This document shows positions 11,103 through 19,668 of a stretch of 64,000 nt of DNA, piece by piece. The DNA is from Draconibacterium orientale. Its GTDB lineage: Bacteria; Bacteroidota; Bacteroidia; Bacteroidales; Prolixibacteraceae. The notes under the pieces were generated by a model that was not told the origin of the DNA, did not search any database, and saw only the letters and a list, made by a program, of their open reading frames with translations. The position numbers and the translations under genes were made by a program. Within the stretch, counting starts at the first letter, position 1. Each line of letters begins with the position of its first letter. Location of the stretch: NCBI RefSeq assembly GCF_000626635.1, contig NZ_CP007451.1, positions 124,001-188,000 of the forward strand, in the 5' to 3' direction.

Positions 11103-11111
11103 AAATCCGAA
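11103..11111. repeat. Right target-site duplication of the IS1595-family element
   Basis: AAATCCGAA follows the right inverted repeat directly and matches 10100-10108. Confidence 0.8.
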
Positions 11112-11453
11112 TATAATTTAATCCAATATCGCCTCGCGGAAGAGTCAATTTTAAAGGAATCCCTCCTATTCCTTGCAAAGAAGTCGGCAATGTATTAAAT
11201 TACACCTACGAAGTTTATTACTCACAAATACTTTACAAATGCGATTCTTTTCTTTGTGAATTTTAATTCAATGAGCAGTGAGAAATTGCAATATGAATCA
11301 GCCCTGACGACGAAATAATTGCGGATGATCTACAATCAACAAATGATGAAATCGAATCAGCAATCATTTTCACTCCTTTGCATTTAACTGTTCTACAGAA
11401 ATGAAAGCACACGATAAAAGGTGATTATTTTGCTAACGTAAAAGACATATATC
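11112..11453. other. Intergenic stretch without a recognisable gene
   Basis: About 340 bp of A/T-rich sequence between the IS1595 element and the aldo/keto reductase. It holds a small dyad (AAGGAAT/ATTCCTT near 11152-11178) and stops in all frames. I see no RNA gene, no clear promoter and no conserved coding remnant. Confidence 0.5.
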
Positions 11454-12464
11454 ATGAAGTACAATTTATTAGGAAACACAGGATTATACGTATCAGAACT
11501 TTGTTTGGGCACCATGACATTTGGTGGCCGCGGTATGTGGACAGCTATTGGCACTTTGCCACAGGACCAGGTGAACAGTCTCGTTAAACAATCGGTTGAC
11601 GGCGGAATAAATTTTATTGACACCGCCAATATTTACAGCGAAGGTTTGAGCGAACAAATGACCGGGCAGGCTATCCGCGACCTCGGGCTTAAACGCGACG
11701 ACCTCGTGATTGCCACAAAAGTACGCGGACAAATGGGTGACGGCCCCAATGAAGTCGGGCTGAGCAAAAAACATATTCTACAACAAGCCGACGAAAGTCT
11801 TACACGCTTAAACATGGACTATATCGACCTTTACCAGATTCATGGTTTCGACAGGCTCACTCCTCTGGAAGAAACACTTGAAGCACTCGATTCGCTGGTT
11901 AAAAGCGGAAAAGTGAGGTATATTGGCTGTAGCAACCTGGCTGCCTGGCAGCTGATGAAAGCACTTGGTATTTCGGCACAGCAACACCTAAGCAAATTTG
12001 TTTCGTTGCAAGCTTATTACACTATTGCCGGGCGCGATTTGGAACGCGAACTGGTTCCGCTGCTTCTCGACCAGAAAGTGGGTTTAATGGTTTGGAGTCC
12101 GCTGGCAGGAGGATTATTAAGTGGCAAATACAGTCGCGATGCAGAAACCAAAGAAGGCCGAAGGGTAAATTTCGATTTTCCGCCCGTGAACAAAGAAAAA
12201 GCTTATGACATTGTTGATGTTATGCGAAAAATTGCCGACAACAAAGGTGTTACCGTGGCCCAAATCGCATTGTCGTGGCTGCTGCATCAGCCCGCGGTTA
12301 CGTCGGTAATTATTGGCGCCAATAAACCCGAACAACTAGCGGATAACCTAAGTTCGGTTGATGTAAAACTGGAAGCAGAAGAACTCGACCATTTAAACGA
12401 AGTAAGCAAACTGTCTCCGGAATACCCGGGTTGGATGATTGAACGCCAGGGCAGCGGCAGATAA
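11454..12464 (+). CDS. Aldo/keto reductase
   Basis: 336 residues, NAD(P)H-dependent (beta/alpha)8 oxidoreductase of the aldo/keto reductase superfamily. The N-terminus LGNTGLYVSELCLGTMTFGG is the standard start of the family. The catalytic tetrad can be placed: Asp in INFIDTANIYSEG, Tyr in the same motif, Lys in VIATKVRG and His in LYQIHGFD. IGCSNLAAWQ and the cofactor loop VIIGANKPEQL are also present. The physiological aldehyde or ketose substrate cannot be read from sequence. It stands alone, followed by a strong terminator, within the interval bracketed by the two IS elements and near the sugar-kinase gene. Confidence 0.92.
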   Translation: MKYNLLGNTGLYVSELCLGTMTFGGRGMWTAIGTLPQDQVNSLVKQSVDGGINFIDTANIYSEGLSEQMTGQAIRDLGLKRDDLVIATKVRGQMGDGPNEVGLSKKHILQQADESLTRLNMDYIDLYQIHGFDRLTPLEETLEALDSLVKSGKVRYIGCSNLAAWQLMKALGISAQQHLSKFVSLQAYYTIAGRDLERELVPLLLDQKVGLMVWSPLAGGLLSGKYSRDAETKEGRRVNFDFPPVNKEKAYDIVDVMRKIADNKGVTVAQIALSWLLHQPAVTSVIIGANKPEQLADNLSSVDVKLEAEELDHLNEVSKLSPEYPGWMIERQGSGR

Positions 12465-12540
12465 ATTTTTTATACAAACTACTCACCTAACTTAATGTTT
12501 AGCTATTGTAGTTAGAGAATAATCAATACTTCAGAAAAAT

Positions 12541-12571
12541 TAAAAAGAGGGCCGTAAAGTCCTCTTTTTAT
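12541..12571 (+). terminator. Rho-independent terminator of the aldo/keto reductase gene
   Basis: AAAAAGAGG and CCTCTTTTT form a 9-bp stem around GCCGTAAAGT-type loop sequence, ending in a T tract. It lies about 75 bp after the stop codon. Confidence 0.8.
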
Positions 12572-12714
12572 TTCCCCGTACCTTTTTCAAAATTACCAAC
12601 ACATCGATTTAGAGGAAAGCCCCAAGTTTTTTACTCCAATCCTTTGTTCGATTTATTCCGAAAGGATTATAAATTGAACTGAAATTATTATCTTGTTACA
12701 ATAGAGATTTTAAA

Positions 12715-13608
12715 ATGAATATAACTACCCCGGAAATACTTTGTTTTGGTGAGGTTTTGTGGGACCGGCTTCCATCGGGAGCAAAACCCGGTGGTGCTCC
12801 CATGAATGTGGCTTTACACCTAAATGCAATAGGGCTTAATGCTGCAATTGCCAGCTCGGTTGGCAACGACGATGCAGGGCGGAAACTGATCGACTTTTTG
12901 CAAAATTCAGGAGTAGATACTTCATTGGTTCAAACCGATAAGACATTACCTACCAGTAAAGTTCTGGTGCACCTCGACGAAAATAACAATGCTAAGTACG
13001 AAATATGTGAGCCGGTAGCCTGGGACAATATTCAGCTTAGCGATGAATTGGCTAAAAAAGCACAAAGATCGGGTTTGATCATTTATGGTTCGTTGGCTGC
13101 TCGCAAGCAAACTACACGCGAAACACTTTTAAAGTTACTCGATAACGATGCCGTAAAATTAATTGATGTAAACCTGCGCCATCCTTACGACAAACAAGAA
13201 GTACTGGAACTATTACTGGCCAAATCAGACATTGTAAAACTAAACGATGAAGAACTTCGTGTTTTTGCGAACTGGAACGGAATTGAAGGCCAAACCGAGG
13301 AAGAAATGATTAAATGGTTTGTACAACATTACAAGGTAGAAATGCTTTGTGTTACCCGTGGCGACAAAGGAGCGGCAATGTTTCATGAAAACAAGTTTTA
13401 CGAGCACCCGGGATTTAAAGTTATCGCAGTAGACACCGTTGGTGCCGGCGATGCTTTTCTTGCCGGTTTGGTAGCAGCATACCTGCAAAAGAAATCACCT
13501 GCAGAAGCTATTACCTTTGCCTGCGCCACAGGAGCTTTTGTGGCATCGAAAGCAGGTGCAACACCAGCATACGACATGAATGAAATTCAGGCAATAATCA
13601 ATCAGTAA
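12715..13608 (+). CDS. PfkB-family carbohydrate kinase (fructokinase-like)
   Basis: 297 residues, ribokinase fold. The N-terminal sugar-binding signature PSGAKPGGAPMNVALHL and the C-terminal ATP/anion-hole motif VDTVGAGDAFLAGL (catalytic Asp in GAGDAF) are intact. The opening FGEVLWDRLP resembles bacterial fructokinases more than ribokinases, so phosphorylation of fructose is the favoured reaction; another hexose or ketose is possible. It is transcribed alone after a terminator and 250 bp of intergenic DNA. No sugar transporter is adjacent, so its pathway link is uncertain; it may serve the ketose pool made by nearby catabolic genes. Confidence 0.88.
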   Translation: MNITTPEILCFGEVLWDRLPSGAKPGGAPMNVALHLNAIGLNAAIASSVGNDDAGRKLIDFLQNSGVDTSLVQTDKTLPTSKVLVHLDENNNAKYEICEPVAWDNIQLSDELAKKAQRSGLIIYGSLAARKQTTRETLLKLLDNDAVKLIDVNLRHPYDKQEVLELLLAKSDIVKLNDEELRVFANWNGIEGQTEEEMIKWFVQHYKVEMLCVTRGDKGAAMFHENKFYEHPGFKVIAVDTVGAGDAFLAGLVAAYLQKKSPAEAITFACATGAFVASKAGATPAYDMNEIQAIINQ

Positions 13609-13809
13609 ATAGTAACCTGAGTTCGTTTTCGAGTAAAACAGTTTCTATAAAAATACCTATTCTATCGATAAATATCCCGGGTTCTTCTATTTAGTTCCTT
13701 CAATAGCGAATTCATTCATAACTTGTTGAGCACAATTAAAAATGTGGGGTATCGTAAAAATTAGCGATACCAACTACATACCGATTAATAACTTAAAATT
13801 TCAAAAACG

Positions 13810-14193
13810 ATGAAAAGAATTTTATTTTCTTCAGTATTGGTATTTACCTTTTTGCTGGGCATTAGCGCAACAGCGAGCGAAGGCATTACCGGAAAATGGA
13901 GAGCAACGATGGGGCCAGGCGGCGACATGGTGATTACTTTCGATTTTAAAGTAAACGGTGACCAACTTACTGGAACCGTTTCTACTCCGATGGGTGATCA
14001 GGAGATCAGTAATGGAAAAGTTGATGGCAACTCCATCTCATTCGAGACAAAGATGATGGACAGCACCATTAAACATACCGGGAAACTGGACGGTGAAGTA
14101 ATTAAATTAAAAATAGAAATGCCGGAAGGCGGACCTCAGGGTCCTGGAGGCCCAGGCGGACAGGATGGAATAACATTAACACGTGTGAAATAA
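13810..14193 (+). CDS. Small secreted beta-rich protein of unknown function
   Basis: 127 residues with a clear signal peptide (MKRILFSSVLVFTFLLGISATA). The mature part is a single repeat-like beta domain (GITGKWRATMGPGG, FDFKVNGDQLTGTVSTPMG, ISNGKVDGNSISFE, IKHTGKLDGEVIKLK). This unit is common as a stand-alone protein or as a C-terminal add-on of secreted enzymes in Bacteroidota. It ends in a Gly/Pro-rich linker (GGPQGPGGPGGQ) before TLTRVK. No catalytic residues are evident; a ligand-binding or lipocalin-like role is a guess. The IS1182 element begins only 4 bp after the stop codon, so the native 3' end and terminator may have been displaced. Confidence 0.75.
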   Translation: MKRILFSSVLVFTFLLGISATASEGITGKWRATMGPGGDMVITFDFKVNGDQLTGTVSTPMGDQEISNGKVDGNSISFETKMMDSTIKHTGKLDGEVIKLKIEMPEGGPQGPGGPGGQDGITLTRVK

Positions 14194-14203
14194 AAACAAA
14201 AAG

Positions 14204-14242
14204 AGGCTGTCCAAAAAGTAAAATTGGACAGCCTTTGTTTTT
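14204..14242 (+). terminator. Terminator hairpin at the left end of the IS1182 element
   Basis: AGGCTGTCCAA (14204-14214) pairs perfectly with TTGGACAGCCT (14224-14234), followed by TTGTTTTTATT. It would stop read-through from the upstream gene into the transposase and may also end the secreted-protein transcript. Confidence 0.75.
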
Positions 14243-14249
14243 ATTGTCC

Positions 14250-14271
14250 CTTTAAGATTTGTATCTTAAAG
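14250..14271 (+). promoter_or_regulatory. Hairpin just upstream of the transposase start
   Basis: CTTTAAGAT (14250-14258) and ATCTTAAAG (14263-14271) form a perfect 9-bp stem with a 4-base loop, ending 6 bp before the ATG at 14278. Its position suits translational control of the transposase in impinging transcripts. Confidence 0.5.
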
Positions 14272-14277
14272 GTGGAT

Positions 14278-15948
14278 ATGACAATAAGATCAAACGTACG
14301 ATTTAAAAGCGTTACTTCCCAGCAATCGATGCTGTTTCCAAGTAATTTAAGCGATAAAATAGCGGCTAATCACCCTGTTCGTCTTGTTAACCAGATAGTT
14401 GATGGTTTAAACATCGACGATATTTTATCGACCTACAAAGGTGGTGGCACCAGTTCTTATCACCCTCGGATCATGCTTAAGATCCTGTTCTACAGCTATC
14501 TGAACAATGTTTATTCATGCCGGAAGATTGCACGCCAGTTGGAAGAAAACATCCATTACATGTGGCTTTCAGGCGAGGCAACGCCTAATTTCCGAACGAT
14601 CAACAACTTTCGCAGTCAGAAACTGAAACACCAGATCCAAACCTTGTTTGCCCAAATGGTACAGCTAATGGCAGAGATGGGCTATGTGAGCCTCGATGTT
14701 CAGTACATAGATGGGACGAAAATCGAGGCAGCATCTAACCGCTATACTTTTGTTTGGCGTGGGTCGGTTGAAAAATACAAGGAGAAACTTGAACATAAAA
14801 TCCAGACTGTTTTAAAAGATATTGAGGCAAGTATTGATGTCGATTCTGCTGAACAAACAGAAGACGATCAGCCGCAACCAGTTAATGCAGTGTTGCTTAA
14901 GAAGAAAATCGGTCAACTAAACGAGCAACGGTCGAAACTGGATAAGAAACAGCAAAAACAGGTAAAACAACTGGAAGAAGATGCATTGCCACGACTTCAA
15001 AAGTATGAACAGCAATTGGAAACACTGGGCACCCGTAACAGTTACTCGAAAACCGATACCGATGCCACTTTCATGCGCATGAAAGAAGACCATATGAAAA
15101 ACGGCCAGTTAAAGCCGGCTTACAACACGCAAATCAGTACCGAAAACCAGTTTATTACAGGCTTTTCACTTCACCAGCGCCCCGGCGATACAGCTACACT
15201 AATTCCGCATCTCGACCAGTTTGAAGCACTCTACAACAAACAATCATCTACCGTTGTGGCCGACTCAGGCTATGGAAGCGAAGAAAATTACCAGCACCTG
15301 GAAAATAAAGATATCCAGGCTTTTGTCAAGTATAACTACTTTCATAAAGAACAAAAAAGAAGCTACAGGAACAATGTTTTTCTGCAGGCAAACCTGTACT
15401 ACAACCAGGAGCAAGACTATTATGTATGCCCCATGGGACAACACCTGCATAACGCAGGTAAAGGAAAACGGAAATCAGAGCTGGGATTCGATTACCAGGT
15501 GAGTATTTACCAGGCACAAAACTGCACGGGCTGTCCGCTACGGGGGCAATGCCACAAAGCCAAAGGAGATCGGAAAATCGAAGTTAACCACAACCTGAAT
15601 CGTTTACGACAAATTGCACGCGATAAACTGTTGAGCGATGAAGGACTTTACCATCGGAGCAAACGCCCCATTGAGCCCGAAGCTGTATTCGGACAGCTGA
15701 AATCGAACAACAAATTTAACCGGTTTACCCTCCGGGGATTGAGCAAAGTTGAAATCGAGTTTGGTTTAATGGCAATCGGGCATAACCTGAGGAAGATAAT
15801 AGCTATAATTATGTCCTCAAAACGGGAAAAAACAGTCTTTTGGGCCATTATTGTTGTTTTTGAAGTAGTAAGCACAAAAAACAACAACTTGAAAAAGCAA
15901 CAATCTAAAATCTGGATGAAAAACTACTATTCTGAAATTGCAGCATAA
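14278..15948 (+). CDS. IS1182-family DDE transposase
   Basis: 556 residues from the ATG at 14278. A longer TTG-started frame from 14224 would run through the terminator hairpin and is rejected. The N-terminal DUF772-type domain is clear ([49 protein letters not shown]). Catalytic blocks are [10 protein letters not shown] (first Asp), [13 protein letters not shown] (second Asp) and [21 protein letters not shown] with the final Glu. A coiled-coil insert lies in the middle (about residues 180-260) and a Cys-rich segment ([10 protein letters not shown]) before the last block. There is no frameshift, so the element could be active. Confidence 0.93.
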   Translation: MTIRSNVRFKSVTSQQSMLFPSNLSDKIAANHPVRLVNQIVDGLNIDDILSTYKGGGTSSYHPRIMLKILFYSYLNNVYSCRKIARQLEENIHYMWLSGEATPNFRTINNFRSQKLKHQIQTLFAQMVQLMAEMGYVSLDVQYIDGTKIEAASNRYTFVWRGSVEKYKEKLEHKIQTVLKDIEASIDVDSAEQTEDDQPQPVNAVLLKKKIGQLNEQRSKLDKKQQKQVKQLEEDALPRLQKYEQQLETLGTRNSYSKTDTDATFMRMKEDHMKNGQLKPAYNTQISTENQFITGFSLHQRPGDTATLIPHLDQFEALYNKQSSTVVADSGYGSEENYQHLENKDIQAFVKYNYFHKEQKRSYRNNVFLQANLYYNQEQDYYVCPMGQHLHNAGKGKRKSELGFDYQVSIYQAQNCTGCPLRGQCHKAKGDRKIEVNHNLNRLRQIARDKLLSDEGLYHRSKRPIEPEAVFGQLKSNNKFNRFTLRGLSKVEIEFGLMAIGHNLRKIIAIIMSSKREKTVFWAIIVVFEVVSTKNNNLKKQQSKIWMKNYYSEIAA

Positions 15949-15985
15949 AAAAAGAGACCGCCTTTTTGGACAGCCTCTTTTTTTT
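15947..15985. terminator. Bidirectional terminator at the right end of the IS1182 element
   Basis: AAAAAAAGAG (15947-15956) pairs with CTCTTTTTTT (15975-15984). The stem has a T tract on either strand, so it can end the transposase transcript and also the minus-strand arabinose operon, whose last gene stops at 16065. Confidence 0.65.
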
Positions 15986-16064
15986 AGGTTCTTCCTGCCT
16001 GCTAAAACAAATCAGAACTTTTAACTAACTATTAATTAACTTAAAACAAAAAATCCTTCTTAAC

Positions 16065-17186
16065 CTATTCTTCAACACCAAATTTGTAGATACAAACCGA
16101 GTAGTACTCATCGCCCGGATTTACAATAACACTCGGAAATTCAGGCTTATTAGGACTATCAGGGAAGTGTTGCGTTTCTAAACAAAATGCACTTCTGAAA
16201 TCGTATTTAATATCTTCTTTTCCTGCTGTTCTTCCATTAATGAAGTTACCGCCGTAAAACTGAATACCCGGTTCGTTGGTGTAAACTTCCAATACTCTTC
16301 CCGACTCCGGATCAACGACTTTTGCTGCCAAAGCGCTTACATCGTTATTTGTATTTAATACCCAGTTGTGATCGTATCCACCTCCAACTTTTAGCTGTGC
16401 ATTATCAACTTCCAAACTGTCGGCAATGGCTCTTGGAGTAGTAAAATCAAATGGAGTTCCGGCAACTGCTGCCAATTCGCCTGTTGGGATTAAACCACCA
16501 TCAACAGGTGTATAGTAATCGGCATTCAGGTACATCAAATGATCGTTAATCGAAGTTCTTCCACCATCTTTTAAGTTGAAATACGAGTGGTTAGTGAGAT
16601 TCAATACCGTTTTTTTATCGGTAGTGGCAAAATACTCAATTTTCAGCTCGTTTGCAGCTGTTAACTGGTACTTTACTTTCACCTCCACAGTACCCGGGTA
16701 ACCGGTTTCCATATCGGGCGAAACCAGACTAAAAACAACTTCGCTGTCACTTAGTTGTTCGGCATTCCAAACCTGGCGATGGAAACCATTGGTTCCGCCG
16801 TGCAAATGATTCACGCCGTCGTTTTTCTGTAACTGGTATTCAACACTATCAATCGAAAATTTAGCATCGCCAATGCGGTTGCCGTAACGACCGATCACTG
16901 CTCCGTAAAAATTCTCCGGCTTTTCTACATAATCTTTTCCCGAACCGTAACCTACAATTACATCTGCCAACTCACCATTTTTGTCGGGGGTAAACAAACT
17001 CACCACCCTTGCGCCAAAATTGGTTAACTGACAAACAACTCCGTTATCGTTTTTCAAGGTAAAAAGTTCGATGGTTTTTCCATTGTAATCAAACGCAAAA
17101 TCCTCGCTTGATAGTCCTACTGTGGCTTCTTTTTGTGCACAGCCAAAAACCATTAAAACTAAAGCTATAATTCCTAAGTATTTCAT
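16065..17186 (-). CDS. galM: Aldose 1-epimerase (mutarotase) lipoprotein
   Basis: 373 residues, galactose-mutarotase fold. It starts with a lipoprotein signal (Cys16 in MVFGCAQKE), so it is probably periplasmic or membrane anchored. Family motifs are GRYGNRI, GVNHLHGGTNGFHRQ (substrate His), LTNHSYFNL (second His) and a C-terminal FCLETQHFPDSPN containing the catalytic Glu. It interconverts alpha and beta anomers, here most likely of L-arabinose before isomerisation. It is the last gene of the ara operon, 20 bp after araB. The link to arabinose is by operon position; the enzyme class usually accepts several aldoses. Confidence 0.92.
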   Translation of the reverse strand: MKYLGIIALVLMVFGCAQKEATVGLSSEDFAFDYNGKTIELFTLKNDNGVVCQLTNFGARVVSLFTPDKNGELADVIVGYGSGKDYVEKPENFYGAVIGRYGNRIGDAKFSIDSVEYQLQKNDGVNHLHGGTNGFHRQVWNAEQLSDSEVVFSLVSPDMETGYPGTVEVKVKYQLTAANELKIEYFATTDKKTVLNLTNHSYFNLKDGGRTSINDHLMYLNADYYTPVDGGLIPTGELAAVAGTPFDFTTPRAIADSLEVDNAQLKVGGGYDHNWVLNTNNDVSALAAKVVDPESGRVLEVYTNEPGIQFYGGNFINGRTAGKEDIKYDFRSAFCLETQHFPDSPNKPEFPSVIVNPGDEYYSVCIYKFGVEE

Positions 17187-17206
17187 CGGTTTTATTTTAT
17201 TGGTTA

Positions 17207-18874
17207 TTAATTCAAATCAAATTCAATAAACTTACCCAGCTTATTGTATTTCTCGTAAAGCGCTTTGTATTTCTCTACATTTTCAGGAATTGGATGGTAT
17301 TCCATTTCAAATCCGCCACCCATTTTTGCCTGCGCTTCGCCAAGGTTTTCGTAAACACCGGCTGCCACTGCGGCTGCCATCGCAGTACCCAATGCACAAG
17401 CCTGTTCAGAGCGAGCTACTTTAATTGGCATATCCAGTACGTCGGCAACAATTTGCATTACCAGTTTCGATTTTTTGGCCACACCACCCAGTGCAATCAC
17501 TCCGTCGATGCGGATTCCTTCTGAAATGAAACGGTCGTTAATGGCTTTCGAACCAAAAGCAGTAGCTTCAACCAATGCACGGAAAATACGCGGTGCATCC
17601 GATCCCAGATTCAAGCCCATAATCGCTCCTTTTAATGCCTGGTTGGCATCCGGGGTTCGACGACCATTCATCCAGTCGAGTGCTACGATTCCACTTTCAG
17701 CGATTGGAATGTTTTCAGCTTCCTGGCTTAATTTCGCGATGATCTTACCTGAAGTTTCATCGATCAGTTTTTTCTTGGTAGCCTCATCAATCAAATCAGA
17801 GTCAGCCAGAATATTTTGCATGGGCCATTCCAGTAAACGACGGAACCAGGCGTAAATATCACCAAATGCCGATTGTCCGGCTTCCAAACCTAACATTCCG
17901 GGAACGATCGAGCCGTCAACCTGGCCACAAATACCGCTTACCAGTTTATCACCCACTTCTTCAAGCGGCGCAATCAACATATCGCAAGTTGATGTACCCA
18001 TAACTTTCGACAAGTGATAAGGCTCGATTTGCGCGCCAACAGCACCAAGGTGAGCATCAAAAGCTCCTACCCCAATTACCACGTTGGTTGATAAGCCCAG
18101 TTTCTTCGCCCACTCCTCGCTCAGTGTTCCTGCCGCTACATCGCAGGTGTATGTTTCTTTAAACAAACGGTCTTTTAAACCGCTTAACATAGGGTCAAGC
18201 TGAGTCAGAAATTCTTCTGACGGCAAACCACCAAAAGCTTCGTGCCACATTGCTTTATGCCCTGCTGCACAACGGCTTCTTTTTAATGTTTTTGGATTTG
18301 TATCTCCGGTAAGCACTGCCGGAATCCAGTCGCAATGTTCCACCCACGAGTAAGCTGCACGGTAAACACCTGCATCTTCGCGTGTTACATGCAATAACTT
18401 GGCCCAAAACCACTCTGACGAATAAATTCCACCTTCGTATTTGGTGAAATCGATATCCGATTTTTTAGCCAATTCGTTAATTTCTGCCGCTTCTTTTACA
18501 GCTGTATGGTCTTTCCAAAGTACGAACATCGCATTTGGATTTTCTTCAAAACCCGGAGTTAATGCCAGTGGTGTACCTTTTTCATCAACCGCTACCGGAG
18601 TCGATCCGGTGGTGTCAACAGAAATACCCACAACATTTTCGGCTACACCCTCGGGAGCTTGTTTCAGCGCCTCCACAATGGTGTATTCCAGCCCTTCCAA
18701 ATAATCAAAAGGATGCTGACGAAACTGGTTGTTTGGCGCATCGCAATATTCTCCTCGCTTCCAACGCGGGTATTCAAACACCACGCTTGCCAGCTCTTCG
18801 CCGGTCTCTACGTTTACGATTAATGAACGAACCGAATCAGAACCATAATCCAGTCCAATTGTATATTTTGCCAT
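17207..18874 (-). CDS. araB: L-ribulokinase (FGGY family)
   Basis: 555 residues, the usual AraB length. The N-terminal FGGY domain begins TIGLDYGSDSVRSLIV with the phosphate-1 motif. ALDWMNGRRTPDANQALKGAI and VIALGGVAKKSKLVMQIVADVL are typical ribulokinase C-terminal ATP-binding blocks. It phosphorylates L-ribulose to L-ribulose 5-phosphate, the second intracellular step of L-arabinose catabolism. It lies between araD (92 bp upstream) and galM (20 bp downstream). The araD-araB gap holds a strong hairpin, suggesting differential expression of this distal part of the operon. Confidence 0.96.
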   Translation of the reverse strand: MAKYTIGLDYGSDSVRSLIVNVETGEELASVVFEYPRWKRGEYCDAPNNQFRQHPFDYLEGLEYTIVEALKQAPEGVAENVVGISVDTTGSTPVAVDEKGTPLALTPGFEENPNAMFVLWKDHTAVKEAAEINELAKKSDIDFTKYEGGIYSSEWFWAKLLHVTREDAGVYRAAYSWVEHCDWIPAVLTGDTNPKTLKRSRCAAGHKAMWHEAFGGLPSEEFLTQLDPMLSGLKDRLFKETYTCDVAAGTLSEEWAKKLGLSTNVVIGVGAFDAHLGAVGAQIEPYHLSKVMGTSTCDMLIAPLEEVGDKLVSGICGQVDGSIVPGMLGLEAGQSAFGDIYAWFRRLLEWPMQNILADSDLIDEATKKKLIDETSGKIIAKLSQEAENIPIAESGIVALDWMNGRRTPDANQALKGAIMGLNLGSDAPRIFRALVEATAFGSKAINDRFISEGIRIDGVIALGGVAKKSKLVMQIVADVLDMPIKVARSEQACALGTAMAAAVAAGVYENLGEAQAKMGGGFEMEYHPIPENVEKYKALYEKYNKLGKFIEFDLN

Positions 18875-18896
18875 TTTTTTTTGATTTTATGCGGAG

Positions 18897-18937
18897 CGAA
18901 AAGCCGGTGGAAAATTCGCTTCTCCACCAACTTTTCG
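18897..18937 (-). promoter_or_regulatory. Intra-operon hairpin between araD and araB
   Basis: Outer arms CGAAAAG (18897-18903) and CTTTTCG (18931-18937) and inner arms GGTGGA (18906-18911) and TCCACC (18923-18928) form a two-part stem with a small symmetric internal loop. No U tract follows on the minus strand, so mRNA processing or stabilisation is more likely than termination. Confidence 0.6.
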
Positions 18938-18966
18938 TCCTTTATTTTTTTGTTACAGATGAACAA

Positions 18967-19650
18967 TTACTGTCCGTAGTATGCATTTTTACCGTGCTTG
19001 CGCAGGTAATGCTTATCTAATAAGAATTGATCGATCTCAGCTCCCGGAGTTAACTGTAAAGTAGTGTGCGCCATTTTTGCCACTTCTTCCATAACTTTTG
19101 CGTTATGAACGGCATTGTGGGCACTTGTTCCCCACGAAAACGGACCGTGGTTATTTACCAGAACTCCCGGAATTGCAACCGGATCGAGCCCGTTGAAAGT
19201 TTCCACAATTACATTTCCGGTTTCCACTTCGTATGCCGTAGTTACTTCCTCCTCTGTTAATTTACGCGTACATGGAATTGCACCGTAAAAATAATCGGCA
19301 TGTGTTGTACCCAATGCAGGAATGCTTCTTCCGGCCTGTGCCCAGCTGGTTGCCCATGCCGAGTGCGTGTGTACAACTCCCGATATTCCTTCAAAAGCTT
19401 TGTAAAGCACCAGGTGAGTTGCGGTGTCGCTCGATGGTTTCAGGTTTCCTTCAACCACGTTTCCTTCCATGTCAACCACTACCATATCGCTGGCTTTCAT
19501 ATCTTCATACGAAACACCGCTTGGCTTAATTACCACCAAACCTTTTTCGCGATCAATAGCACTCACATTTCCCCAGGTAAAAATTACCAGGTCGAGTTCT
19601 ACCAGTTCCAGGTTCGCTTTAAAAACTTCTTCTTTTAACTGTTCAAGCAT
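18967..19650 (-). CDS. araD: L-ribulose-5-phosphate 4-epimerase
   Basis: 227 residues, class II aldolase/adducin fold. It has [25 protein letters not shown] split over the N-terminus, the zinc-ligand motif [14 protein letters not shown], then [15 protein letters not shown] and a later [10 protein letters not shown] supplying the third His. These are AraD hallmarks. It converts L-ribulose 5-phosphate to D-xylulose 5-phosphate, linking arabinose to the pentose phosphate pathway. It follows the symporter gene by 18 bp and precedes araB. Confidence 0.96.
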   Translation of the reverse strand: MLEQLKEEVFKANLELVELDLVIFTWGNVSAIDREKGLVVIKPSGVSYEDMKASDMVVVDMEGNVVEGNLKPSSDTATHLVLYKAFEGISGVVHTHSAWATSWAQAGRSIPALGTTHADYFYGAIPCTRKLTEEEVTTAYEVETGNVIVETFNGLDPVAIPGVLVNNHGPFSWGTSAHNAVHNAKVMEEVAKMAHTTLQLTPGAEIDQFLLDKHYLRKHGKNAYYGQ

Positions 19651-19668
19651 AATTTATTCTTTTTTATT

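Larger units (their letters stand above)
14198..15982 (+). mobile_element. IS1182-family insertion sequence
   Basis: The ends are near-21-bp perfect inverted repeats: AAAAAGAGGCTGTCCAAAAA at the left (14198-14218 including the final G) and the complement at 15962-15982. They enclose a single long transposase gene. A-rich and T-rich flanks hide any target duplication, so I do not claim one. Both ends carry hairpins that can stop transcription, annotated separately. Confidence 0.88.

Noticed and set aside
14224-14277. Longer TTG-started N-terminus for the IS1182 transposase
   Set aside because: It would translate the terminator stem and leader hairpin; the family N-terminus fits the ATG at 14278.
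10077-15990. The region between the two IS elements as a composite transposon
   Set aside because: The elements belong to different families with different ends, so they cannot move the interval together.
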